A stretch of 8,255 nucleotides of DNA, taken from the NCBI GenBank assembly GCA_947476855.1, contig CANJSR010000204.1, positions 1 through 8,255 of the forward strand. Direction: 5' to 3'. The position numbers were made by a program, and so were the translations under genes. Source of the stretch: Acetobacteraceae bacterium (GTDB taxonomy: Bacteria; Pseudomonadota; Alphaproteobacteria; Acetobacterales; Acetobacteraceae). Positions 1 to 6,739 of this stretch are shown here, piece after piece; position 1 is the stretch's first letter, and the number at the start of each line of letters is the position of its first letter. The notes under the pieces were generated by a model that was given only the letters and a program-made list of their open reading frames with translations, was not told the DNA's origin and made no database searches.

Positions 1-764
<764 letters not shown>

Positions 765-787
765 GGACTTCCTCGCTGGCCTGATCT

Positions 788-818
788 TGAGATCGTGGCG
801 AATATGGTAGCGATCTCA
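788..818. promoter_or_regulatory. 8-bp perfect inverted repeat in the maeB leader
   Basis: TGAGATCG (788-795) and CGATCTCA (811-818) are exact reverse complements separated by 15 bp. They lie 24-54 bp upstream of the malic enzyme ATG, within the 143-bp gap between it and the 704-residue gene. The gap contains no other obvious feature and no convincing sigma-70 promoter hexamers. A dyad this close to a start could be an operator or a leader hairpin. An 8-bp dyad can also occur by chance in such a gap, so this is only a candidate. Confidence 0.3.
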
Positions 819-907
819 TGATGGGCACGGATTGCGCCTGGTGAAAAGTGGGGTCGCCGCGCGTCCTGGAAACCCCGCCTTGGAGGAACAGCGCGTTGAT
901 CGCCGCC

Positions 908-3022
908 TCAGGCCTTCCGCAGGTGACCGACCATCTCACTGTGCGCGGCGATCTCGCACATCAGCCCGATCTCGGTCAGCGGGGTATCGCCGCTGAGGAT
1001 ATGGGCCAGGATGATGAAGTCCTCCGTCGTCTCCCGGTCCGCGGGATCGCGTGACGCCCGTCCCCGCAGCGCCAGGATCAGGAAGCGTTCGGCCCAGCTT
1101 TCCCGATACGCCGGCAGGACCTCGGCCAGCAGCCGGTGTCCCCCGTCGCCGGATTTGCGCTTGCGGGAATCCCGCAGAATGGCGCGTGTCTTCGCGTCGT
1201 CGACAAACCAGGACTCGGTGAAGCGCATCTTGCCCATCCACCGGCGGGAGCGGTCGAGCGATACGGCGATCGCCTCCGGGGTCCGCCGCGCGGGGGGCAG
1301 CATCTCGAACAAGGCGGCCGCCTCGGCGGGAATATCGAGCCGGCGGTCCTGCCAGTCGCTACCGCCCGCGATCTCGGCGATCCGCAGCAGAGCCACGCTC
1401 GGCGGTTCCCCAATCGCCGCGCCGATGGCGATCGCGTGCTGGATCGTCCGGTCCATGAAGGCGGGATCGACGTTATGGGCGTCGATCGACTCCCGCACCT
1501 TGGTCAGCATGCGGTTGATCTCGCTCCGGCTCATGTCGGTGTGGCACCAACTGTCGGTCACGCCCGTCGCCTGTTTCAGCAGGACCCCGCCGATCACGCC
1601 CCGGCCGCGCCCCTTGGTGGCGACCACGATACTGGTGGTCCCCGACCCGTCGGTCATCGAGGCCAGGACATCGAGCGAAGCTGGCGCGGGCCATTGCGCG
1701 CACGGCACGCCCTTGAGGCGCGCCTTGCGGATCGCCTGGTCGAGGGCGGGGCGGTCGGCCTGGGGGAGCCAGTTCCGGATCGCGATCATGCGCCGCAATG
1801 TCTCGGGCGACATGGTTTCGGGGGCGGCGGTCTGTTCCAGGGCGGCGACGGCGGAACGGCGTACCTCCTGGTCCTCGGCCAGCAGCAGGAGCGGCACGGT
1901 GTCGCGCAGCACGAGATGCGCCGAATGGGCGAATTCATGTGCCATGAAGCTGCGGACTTCGCTGGGCATGGCACGCATGGAATCGCCCAGGCCCTCGCGC
2001 ACGTCGAAGGGGTCCGTCACCGCCTCGGCCATCTGGTCCAGCAGCACGCCCATCGCCGAACGCATGCTGTCGGTGGACATGTCGTCGGGCATTTCCATCC
2101 CGGCCGCGGCCAGGGCCGCCTTCGCCTCGTCGGTCATCTCGATCCGGGCCTCGCCGAAGGCGCCGATGATCGCGGTAAAGTCCTCGGGCGCCACCTGGCC
2201 CTCCTGGCCGATCTCCGTCAGCCGAGCGAGGCATTCATCCGCCATCACGCGGGCCCAGCCCCAGCCGGCGTCGATACGGTAGCGGATGTTCGTCAGTTGG
2301 GAGACGAACAGGAACCGCCAGGCCTCCATCGTGTTCACGTCGCGCGTCGGCGCCAGGCAGGCCTCGATCAGGCCGTTCAGAATCGGCCACAGACTTTGCG
2401 GACGCGCCTCGAACGCCATCATGTCGTCGGCGATCACCATCATGTTCGGCTCGCGGCGCTTCAGTTCCCGGATCAGCTTGGTCGCGATCGCGCGGACGAA
2501 GGCCGTGTCCTCGGCGGTCGGCGGGGGCGGGGCCTGGTCCGCGCCCGCCTGGTCCTCCAGGTCCGGTGCGTCGTCGTCCGGATCGCCCATTTCCAGCAGT
2601 TTCATCAGGTCGGCGCCGAGGTCTTCCTCGAGATCGAAGTCGTTGAGGTCGTCGGCCCATTCCTCGGCCATCTTGCGGGCCTTCTTGCGGTCACCGTCGA
2701 AGGCGACGACCTGCGCCTCTCCCATCACCGCTTCGTCCAGGTCGTAGGTGGCGGCGATCTCGGCTTCAAAGGCCGGATGCGTCAGCCGGATGGTGAGCGC
2801 GCCCGTGCCGACCTCCGCCAGGATCACCGCCTGGCCGTTGCCGGGCATGTCGAGCGCGTCGATCCGCCGCGGCGGCCCGCGCCTGGCGCGCTGTGCCTTA
2901 CGAAGCTTCTCCTCGATCTCCGGATCGAAGAAAATGTCGTCCAACAGAGCCTCGGCCAGGCCCAGCAAGGCCTCGTTGGTCTTGTCGGGGCGCTGGCGAG
3001 GCGTACGCGGAGGCTTTCCCAT
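908..3022 (-). CDS. Uncharacterised 704-residue mostly helical protein
   Basis: I do not recognise a named family. The product has a short basic N-terminus (residues 1-15, rich in Arg, Lys and Pro). A predicted mixed region (about 16-115) includes a beta-like segment, then a strongly acidic stretch (about 119-160) ending in a PPPP linker (165-168). The rest (about 171-704) looks almost entirely alpha-helical. Residues about 370-400 (LRDTVPLLLLAEDQEVRRSA) resemble a HEAT-like helical repeat. Residues 362-366 read HEFAH, matching HExxH, but sit in that helical context. There is no signal peptide or membrane segment, so it is probably cytosolic. The start at 3022 is preferred over an upstream in-frame ATG at 3169 because AGGAG lies about 8 bases before it, and because the extra 49 residues are low-complexity Arg/Pro-rich sequence. 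It lies upstream of maeB on the same strand with a 143-bp gap, too wide to argue co-translation. A 648-codon plus-strand frame over it is a GC-driven shadow. Confidence 0.85.
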   Translation of the reverse strand: MGKPPRTPRQRPDKTNEALLGLAEALLDDIFFDPEIEEKLRKAQRARRGPPRRIDALDMPGNGQAVILAEVGTGALTIRLTHPAFEAEIAATYDLDEAVMGEAQVVAFDGDRKKARKMAEEWADDLNDFDLEEDLGADLMKLLEMGDPDDDAPDLEDQAGADQAPPPPTAEDTAFVRAIATKLIRELKRREPNMMVIADDMMAFEARPQSLWPILNGLIEACLAPTRDVNTMEAWRFLFVSQLTNIRYRIDAGWGWARVMADECLARLTEIGQEGQVAPEDFTAIIGAFGEARIEMTDEAKAALAAAGMEMPDDMSTDSMRSAMGVLLDQMAEAVTDPFDVREGLGDSMRAMPSEVRSFMAHEFAHSAHLVLRDTVPLLLLAEDQEVRRSAVAALEQTAAPETMSPETLRRMIAIRNWLPQADRPALDQAIRKARLKGVPCAQWPAPASLDVLASMTDGSGTTSIVVATKGRGRGVIGGVLLKQATGVTDSWCHTDMSRSEINRMLTKVRESIDAHNVDPAFMDRTIQHAIAIGAAIGEPPSVALLRIAEIAGGSDWQDRRLDIPAEAAALFEMLPPARRTPEAIAVSLDRSRRWMGKMRFTESWFVDDAKTRAILRDSRKRKSGDGGHRLLAEVLPAYRESWAERFLILALRGRASRDPADRETTEDFIILAHILSGDTPLTEIGLMCEIAAHSEMVGHLRKA

Positions 3023-3131
3023 GGTCGGACTCCTGGACCGATCGCGACTCCGCCCAATCGGATCGCCTGGGCGCCAACCTAGCTGGTCAGGCGGCCCTTG
3101 GCGAAGGGGCGCGGCTGTCTCGGGTGGGTGC

Positions 3132-3167
3132 GGGCAGCGCCCCCGAGCGGGGCTCCGCCAAAGCCCC
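3132..3167. repeat. Two adjacent GC-rich stem-loops (REP-like candidate)
   Basis: Two hairpins stand back to back in the divergent intergenic region: GGGC-agc-GCCC (3132-3142) and GGGGCT with AGCCCC (3149-3154 and 3162-3167, 7-base loop). Neither is followed by a T tract on either strand, so a classic terminator is unlikely. The pairing and base composition resemble dispersed intergenic palindromic elements of high-GC proteobacteria, but copy number cannot be judged from one window. Confidence 0.35.
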
Positions 3168-3180
3168 AACGCTTCCCCCG

Positions 3181-3194
3181 TTGACCTGCGTCAA
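3181..3194. promoter_or_regulatory. FNR/FixK-type operator (TTGAC-N4-GTCAA)
   Basis: TTGACCTGCGTCAA is a perfect dyad matching the CRP/FNR-family consensus TTGAY-N4-RTCAA, bound by oxygen- or nitric-oxide-responsive regulators such as FNR, ANR, FixK and DNR. Its centre is at 3187.5, about 67 bp upstream of the ATG at 3255. If it acts at the usual class II position of -41.5, transcription would start near 3229. That leaves a 26-base leader that still includes the GGGAG ribosome site at about 3240-3244. A weak -10-like CTTGAT sits at 3217-3222. The centre is about 165 bp from the divergent start at 3022, so regulation of the rightward gene is the likelier reading. Confidence 0.7.
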
Positions 3195-3254
3195 GGACCG
3201 CCGCCCCGCAATCGGGCTTGATGGGGCATCGACAGATACGGGAGTTTCCAGTTC

Positions 3255-3521
3255 ATGAACCACAAGCATCGTGCCGTTCTGCACAGCCTGTTTGCCCATC
3301 CGATCAGCAGCAACATCGACCCGAAGCTGGTCCGCTCCGTCTTGGAGGAAATCGGTGCCGAGATTTCGCATGGCGGCCATGGGCAGTTGATGGTCAAGCT
3401 CAACGGCCACACGCACGGGTTCCACGACACGCATCACAGCCTCTCGAAGGACGAGGTTTCATCGGTCCGCAAGTTCCTGGAAACCGCGGGCGTCGACCCG
3501 GCGCGCGACTATCCGTTGTAG
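3255..3521 (+). CDS. Small HicA-like (YcfA superfamily) protein, solitary
   Basis: This 88-residue protein resembles the double-stranded-RNA-binding-like fold of HicA mRNA interferases. A helix (about 22-34, VRSVLEEIGAEI) leads to a strand carrying SHGGHGQLMVKLNG (38-51), which mimics the HicA core around its catalytic His, and a C-terminal helix follows (about 65-79, VSSVRKFLETAG). True HicA toxins are about 60 residues and are paired with a HicB antitoxin. Here no HicB-like frame follows or precedes, and the protein has an N-terminal extension. It is therefore more likely a domesticated relative than an active toxin pair. It is unusually rich in histidine (11 of 88), with H52, H54, H57, H60 and H61 clustered. 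The start is supported by GGGAG about 10 bases upstream. The FNR-type box at 3181-3194 suggests oxygen-responsive expression. Related small proteins exist in alphaproteobacteria with unreliable enzyme names. Confidence 0.75.
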   Translation: MNHKHRAVLHSLFAHPISSNIDPKLVRSVLEEIGAEISHGGHGQLMVKLNGHTHGFHDTHHSLSKDEVSSVRKFLETAGVDPARDYPL

Positions 3522-3529
3522 GTCCCCAC

Positions 3530-3573
3530 GGGATACAGTTCGGATACGGATCGGACACGGATCGGGCACGGTT
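3530..3573 (+). repeat. 11-bp tandem repeat, three clear copies plus one degenerate
   Basis: CGGATACGGAT (3541-3551), CGGACACGGAT (3552-3562) and CGGGCACGGTT (3563-3573) are consecutive 11-bp units. A weaker fourth unit, GGGATACAGTT (3530-3540), matches the first at 8 of 11 positions. An 11-bp period places successive copies on nearly the same face of the helix, which suits a multi-site protein-binding element. It starts just after the stop of the HicA-like gene, and its last copy contributes the left arm of the following hairpin. Confidence 0.65.
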
Positions 3574-3590
3574 GGAAAAGACCGTGCTTT
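3566..3590 (+). terminator. Terminator-like hairpin after the HicA-like gene
   Basis: GCACGGT (3566-3572) pairs perfectly with ACCGTGC (3581-3587) over an 8-base loop, followed by only TTT and then CCC. It lies 45 bp after the stop codon at 3519-3521 and before paaG. The T tract is short, so termination would be weak. It may instead be a leader structure for paaG. Confidence 0.4.
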
Positions 3591-3601
3591 CCCTGATACA
3601 A

Positions 3602-3644
3602 CGCCTCCCGGATCGGGTCCCAAGGCCCGACGACCCGGGAGGCG
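3602..3644 (+). promoter_or_regulatory. Long perfect stem sequestering the paaG ribosome site
   Basis: CGCCTCCCGG (3602-3611) is the exact reverse complement of CCGGGAGGCG (3635-3644). A second inner stem, TCGGG (3613-3617) with CCCGA (3626-3630), closes an 8-base loop. The right arm contains GGGAGG, the only good Shine-Dalgarno sequence for the ATG at 3651, 8 bases downstream. If this is transcribed, the ribosome site of paaG would be locked in a very stable helix. It could be a translational switch, or at the DNA level an operator dyad for a dimeric repressor. Which of these applies cannot be decided from sequence. Confidence 0.6.
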
Positions 3645-3650
3645 CGTGCA

Positions 3651-4439
3651 ATGACCGACGATATTCGCGTGGAGCGGCAGGACGGCTGGTGCCGGCTGGT
3701 GATGAACCGGCCCGAAAAGCTGAACGCCGTGAACGCCCCGATGCTGCTGCGCCTGATCGCGGCGATCGAGGCGGCCGAGGCTGATCCCGCCACCCGCGCG
3801 GTGCTGCTGACGGGGGAGGGGCGGGGCTTCTGCTCGGGCCAGGAACTCGGCCCCGACGTGACGCCTGGGCCGAACGGACCGCCGGATCTGGAGGCCCTGG
3901 CTGGCACGTACCACCATGAGGTCGTGCGCCGCATCCGGGCCTCCCGCCTGCCATTCGTCGCGGCGGTGAACGGGGTGGCCGCGGGTGCGGGGGCGAGTTT
4001 CGCGCTGGCTTGCGACATCGTACTGGCGGCGAAGTCCGCGCGCTTCGTGCAGGCCTTCGTGCGGATCGGCTTGGTGCCGGATTCGGGCGCGACCTTCCTG
4101 CTCACCCACACGATCGGCGAAGCTCGCGCCCGCGCCCTCGCCATGCTGGGCGACGCCATTGATGCCGAAACGGCGGCCGGCTGGGGCATGATCTGGCGGG
4201 CAGTGGATGATCCCGAACTGGCGGCGGAGGCTGAAAAGCTGACCGCGCAACTGGCCCGCGCGCCCACGGCGTCCCTGGCCGCGATGAAGAAACTGTTCGC
4301 CGTCGCAGGAACCAACACGCTGGACGCGCAGCTTGATCTGGAGGCGAAACTGCAGGGCGAGGCCGGCCGGTCCGCGGACTTCGCCGAGGGTGTGCAGGCG
4401 TTCCGGGAAAAGCGCCCGCCGGTTTTCCGGGGCCAATGA
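3651..4439 (+). CDS. paaG: Ring-1,2-epoxyphenylacetyl-CoA isomerase PaaG (enoyl-CoA hydratase/isomerase family)
   Basis: PaaG converts the 1,2-epoxide of phenylacetyl-CoA to oxepin-CoA, the step before ring opening in aerobic phenylacetate breakdown. At 262 residues it has the full crotonase length. Visible family elements: NRPEKLNAVN (19-28), GRGFCSGQEL (58-67) and NGVAAGAGAS (107-116), which form the oxyanion hole, and IGLVPDSGATFLL (139-151), whose Asp144 sits at the position of the catalytic acid of the PaaG/isomerase branch. PDSGA replaces the more common PDSGG, a mild change. Assignment to PaaG rather than a generic enoyl-CoA hydratase rests on GFCSGQ, on PDSG and on its direct linkage to paaI and paaK. 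The start is set by GGGAGG 8 bases upstream, inside a strong hairpin. Its stop overlaps the next start by 4 bp. Confidence 0.85.
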   Translation: MTDDIRVERQDGWCRLVMNRPEKLNAVNAPMLLRLIAAIEAAEADPATRAVLLTGEGRGFCSGQELGPDVTPGPNGPPDLEALAGTYHHEVVRRIRASRLPFVAAVNGVAAGAGASFALACDIVLAAKSARFVQAFVRIGLVPDSGATFLLTHTIGEARARALAMLGDAIDAETAAGWGMIWRAVDDPELAAEAEKLTAQLARAPTASLAAMKKLFAVAGTNTLDAQLDLEAKLQGEAGRSADFAEGVQAFREKRPPVFRGQ

Positions 4440-4870
4440 TGCGCTCCCCCGCCGAGATGGCGCGGGCCTGCGCGGACGCGATGCTGCGCGAGGACAAGGC
4501 GACGCATGGGCTGGGCATCGCGTTGGATGATGTCGGCCCGGGAACGGCGCGGATGTCGATGACGGTGCGCCCCGACATGGTGAACGGGCATGGCATCTGT
4601 CATGGCGGGTTCATCTTCACGCTCGCGGATTCGACGTTCGCCTTTGCCTGCAACGCCTATGGCGACCGCGCGGTGGCGCACCACAATGAAATCACCTTCG
4701 TCCGCCCCGGCCGCCTCGGCGAAACGCTGACCGCCACCGCCGAGGAACGGGTCCGCGCGGGGCGCTCCGGCATCTACGACGTGCGCGTGACCGGGGCCGA
4801 TGGCGGTGTCGTTGCCGAGATGCGTGGCCATTCCCGCTTGGTTGGCGGGCGTTTCTTCGCGGAGGATTGA
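4436..4870 (+). CDS. paaI: Hydroxyphenylacetyl-CoA thioesterase PaaI (hotdog fold)
   Basis: PaaI hydrolyses ring-hydroxylated phenylacetyl-CoA and related thioesters. It is thought to recover CoA from dead-end intermediates when the phenylacetate pathway stalls. The 144-residue product has the single-hotdog pattern MVNGHGICHGGFIFTLADS (48-66). Asp65 matches the catalytic acid of PaaI, and the HGG motif sits at the start of the central helix. The downstream strands (ITFVRPGRLGETLTATAEE, 86-104) are typical of the family. It is expected to act as a cytosolic tetramer. The ATG at 4436 overlaps the paaG stop (ATGA), and no strong Shine-Dalgarno precedes it, so translational coupling is likely. 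A second ATG follows immediately at 4439. Confidence 0.92.
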   Translation: MMRSPAEMARACADAMLREDKATHGLGIALDDVGPGTARMSMTVRPDMVNGHGICHGGFIFTLADSTFAFACNAYGDRAVAHHNEITFVRPGRLGETLTATAEERVRAGRSGIYDVRVTGADGGVVAEMRGHSRLVGGRFFAED

Positions 4871-4873
4871 CCC

Positions 4874-6163
4874 ATGGCTGGACTGGAACCGATCGAAACC
4901 GCCTCCCGCGACGAAATCGCGGCGTTACAGTTGGAGCGGCTGCGCTGGACGCTGCACCATGCCTATACGAATGTCGCGCACTACAAGGCGGCGTTCGATG
5001 CGGCCAGCGTGCATCCGGATGATTGCCGGTCACTGGCGGACCTGGCGCGGTTTCCGTTCACCGCGAAGGATGATCTCCGCCGTAACTATCCGTTCGGGCT
5101 GTTCGCCGTGCCGCGCGAGAAGATCGTGCGGATTCATGCGTCATCCGGCACGACCGGCAAGCCCACGGTTGTTGGCTATACCGCCCGTGATATCGAAACC
5201 TGGGCTGCGGTCGCCGCGCGTTCGCTTTACGCCGCGGGCGCTCGCAAAGGGATGATACTGCACAACGCCTATGGGTATGGGCTGTTCACCGGCGGCCTAG
5301 GTGTTCATTACGGCGGGGAACGGCTTGGCATGAGCGTGGTGCCCATCTCGGGCGGCATGACGGAACGCCAGGTGCAACTGATCCTGGACTTCAAGCCGGA
5401 GGTCATCACCGTCACCCCCAGCTACATGCTGGCGATCCTGGATGAGTTCCGTCGCCAGGGGATCGATCCGCGCGCGACGTCATTGCGGATCGGTATCTTC
5501 GGCGCGGAACCCTGGACCAACGCGATGCGCGCGGAGATCGAGGCCGGCTTCGCGATGGATGCCGTCGACATCTACGGGTTGTCGGAAGTCATCGGTCCTG
5601 GCGTGGCCAGCGAATGCGTCGAAACCAAGGACGGGCTGCATATCTGGGAGGATCATTTCTACCCCGAGGTGATCGACCTGGAGACCGGCGCCGTGCTGCC
5701 GGACGGATCGGTGGGCGAACTCGTGTTCACGTCCCTGACCAAGGAGGGCATGCCCGTCATCCGCTACCGCACCCGCGACCTGACCAGGCTGCTGCCAGGG
5801 ACGGCTCGGACGATGCGGCGGATGGAGAAGGTGACGGGCCGGTCGGACGACATGATGATCGTACGCGGGGTGAACATGTTCCCGACCCAGGTCGAGGAAC
5901 AGTTGCTTAAGACCGATGGTCTGACCGGGCACTATCGGATCATCCTGACCCGGGAAGGCCGGATGGACGACGTGGCGATCCATGTCGAGGCGCGGTCGGA
6001 TTTCTACCGCCCCGGCGCGATGGCCGAATCCGAGGCCTCGGTTGTGGCGCGCATCAAGGACACGATCGGCCTGACGACGCGGGTGATCATCGAACCCCCT
6101 GGCACCGTCGAGCGATCGCAGGGGAAGGCGAGGCGGGTGATCGACAGGCGGGAGTTGATTTAA
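4874..6163 (+). CDS. paaK: Phenylacetate-CoA ligase PaaK
   Basis: PaaK activates phenylacetate with ATP and CoA to phenylacetyl-CoA, the entry step of the aerobic hybrid pathway. The 429-residue length is normal. Adenylate-forming signatures are complete: HASSGTTGKPTVVGYT (88-103, phosphate loop), YGLSEVIGPGVASEC (234-248, nucleotide and substrate pocket), YRTRDLTR (298-305), GRSDDMMIVRGVNMFPTQVE (322-341, hinge and C-domain) and SQGKARRV (415-422), whose Lys418 is the expected catalytic lysine. GGAGG at 4861-4865, inside the end of paaI, is well spaced for the ATG. Only 3 bp separate it from the paaI stop, so it is the third gene of one operon with paaG and paaI. Confidence 0.96.
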   Translation: MAGLEPIETASRDEIAALQLERLRWTLHHAYTNVAHYKAAFDAASVHPDDCRSLADLARFPFTAKDDLRRNYPFGLFAVPREKIVRIHASSGTTGKPTVVGYTARDIETWAAVAARSLYAAGARKGMILHNAYGYGLFTGGLGVHYGGERLGMSVVPISGGMTERQVQLILDFKPEVITVTPSYMLAILDEFRRQGIDPRATSLRIGIFGAEPWTNAMRAEIEAGFAMDAVDIYGLSEVIGPGVASECVETKDGLHIWEDHFYPEVIDLETGAVLPDGSVGELVFTSLTKEGMPVIRYRTRDLTRLLPGTARTMRRMEKVTGRSDDMMIVRGVNMFPTQVEEQLLKTDGLTGHYRIILTREGRMDDVAIHVEARSDFYRPGAMAESEASVVARIKDTIGLTTRVIIEPPGTVERSQGKARRVIDRRELI

Positions 6164-6360
6164 CTCATAAAATACAACCATAGGTGATTTCTCTGAATGG
6201 TCGTCCGGGATTTTACTGGAAGCGATCTGCTGGTTCCGCGGGGATTCCACATGCCATCCCGACTGAAGACCACGCCCGCCAGCATGGACCGGACGCCTGT
6301 CCATAAGGGCCGCCTCGCTTTGGTTCGTAAGAGTGACGAGCACCCGTCGGCCGGAGACGC
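6164..6360. other. Gap after paaK with no supported gene
   Basis: An AT-rich patch follows the paaK stop (about 6159-6180). GAGTT (6152-6156) and AACTC (6162-6166) could form a weak 5-bp stem across the stop codon, without a T tract. A 64-codon plus-strand frame (6197-6391) has no recognisable domain and no good ribosome site, and it runs into the transposase remnant. The low-complexity coding signal suggests decayed DNA. Confidence 0.5.
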
Positions 6361-6474
6361 CTATTGGACCCAGTCACGCAAGGTCTGCTGATCTATCCCG
6401 GACTTGCGCGCGGCGATCGCGCGGAGTTGGGTTGGCGTGAACTCGGTGCGGCTGATCTTGATGGCGGCGCCCAT
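6361..6474 (-). pseudogene. IS630-family transposase remnant (internally deleted)
   Basis: Reading leftward from the ATG at 6474, 37 codons give an N-terminus (MGAAIKISRTEFTPTQLRAI, residues 1-20). This resembles the opening of IS630-type transposases with an N-terminal helix-turn-helix. After a short AARKS it jumps to GIDQQTLRDWVQ (26-37), which corresponds to the recognition-helix end (MDRQTLRDWVHRFN style) normally found about 35-40 residues further on, and then stops. So the middle of the DNA-binding domain is missing, and the whole catalytic DDE domain is absent downstream. GGAGGGG lies a few bases before the ATG, as in intact copies. The family call is from remembered sequence style, not a search. 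Confidence 0.6.
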
Positions 6475-6702
6475 GTGGTCCTTCCCCTCCGAAGCGAATC
6501 GCCGCTCGGGAGGGAGCAATACGTACTTCGCCGTTCAGGGGAATCGGGGGGTGAGTCGAGGCTCGTGTCGGCTGGTATAAGACGTTCTGCGACTCAAACT
6601 TAAAACAGCGACGAAATCCGCATGCCACCCTACCGTTGACCCGTCTGCGGACCGGTATATCGCAGCCGGCGCTATCCATCATGACCGACTATCGTATCCG
6701 CC
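6475..6702. other. Gap between the IS remnant and the LLM gene end
   Basis: No gene is supported in this stretch. It begins with the presumed ribosome site and left flank of the IS630-like remnant. An A/T-richer patch at about 6575-6610 contains TATAAG and CTTAAAAC runs without a paired -35. I could not define an insertion-sequence end or a target duplication. Confidence 0.45.
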
Positions 6703-6725
6703 CCCTCCGGGCCATGCCCGGAGGG
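6703..6725 (-). terminator. Perfect 10-bp stem-loop just past the LLM oxidoreductase stop
   Basis: CCCTCCGGGC (6703-6712) and GCCCGGAGGG (6716-6725) are exact reverse complements with a 3-base loop, 14 bp downstream of the stop codon of the minus-strand gene at 6740. On that strand the stem is followed by G-rich sequence, not a T tract. It is therefore either a 3'-end protecting hairpin or a non-canonical terminator. A smaller dyad (GGAAAC and GTTTCC, 6724-6737) abuts it. Confidence 0.5.
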
Positions 6726-6739
6726 AAACGTGTTTCCGC

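Noticed and set aside
1136..3082. 648-codon plus-strand open frame opposite the 704-residue gene
   Set aside because: Its product is His/Gly/Arg-rich with no domain, lacks a ribosome site, and mirrors the GC third-position bias of the minus-strand gene. It is a shadow.
3023..3169. Upstream in-frame start adding 49 residues to the 704-residue protein
   Set aside because: The extension is Arg/Pro-rich low complexity, and AGGAG is correctly spaced only for the ATG at 3022.
3459..4831. Long minus-strand frames (325 and 440 codons) over paaG and paaI
   Set aside because: Both are opposite well-supported family members and show low-complexity Arg/Ala/Ser composition.
5480..6343. 287-codon minus-strand frame opposite the paaK end
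   Set aside because: Antisense shadow of PaaK C-terminal domain. Its beginning extends into the gap, but nothing there resembles a protein family.
6197..6391. 64-codon plus-strand frame in the gap after paaK
   Set aside because: No ribosome site, no family resemblance, and it runs into the IS630-like remnant.
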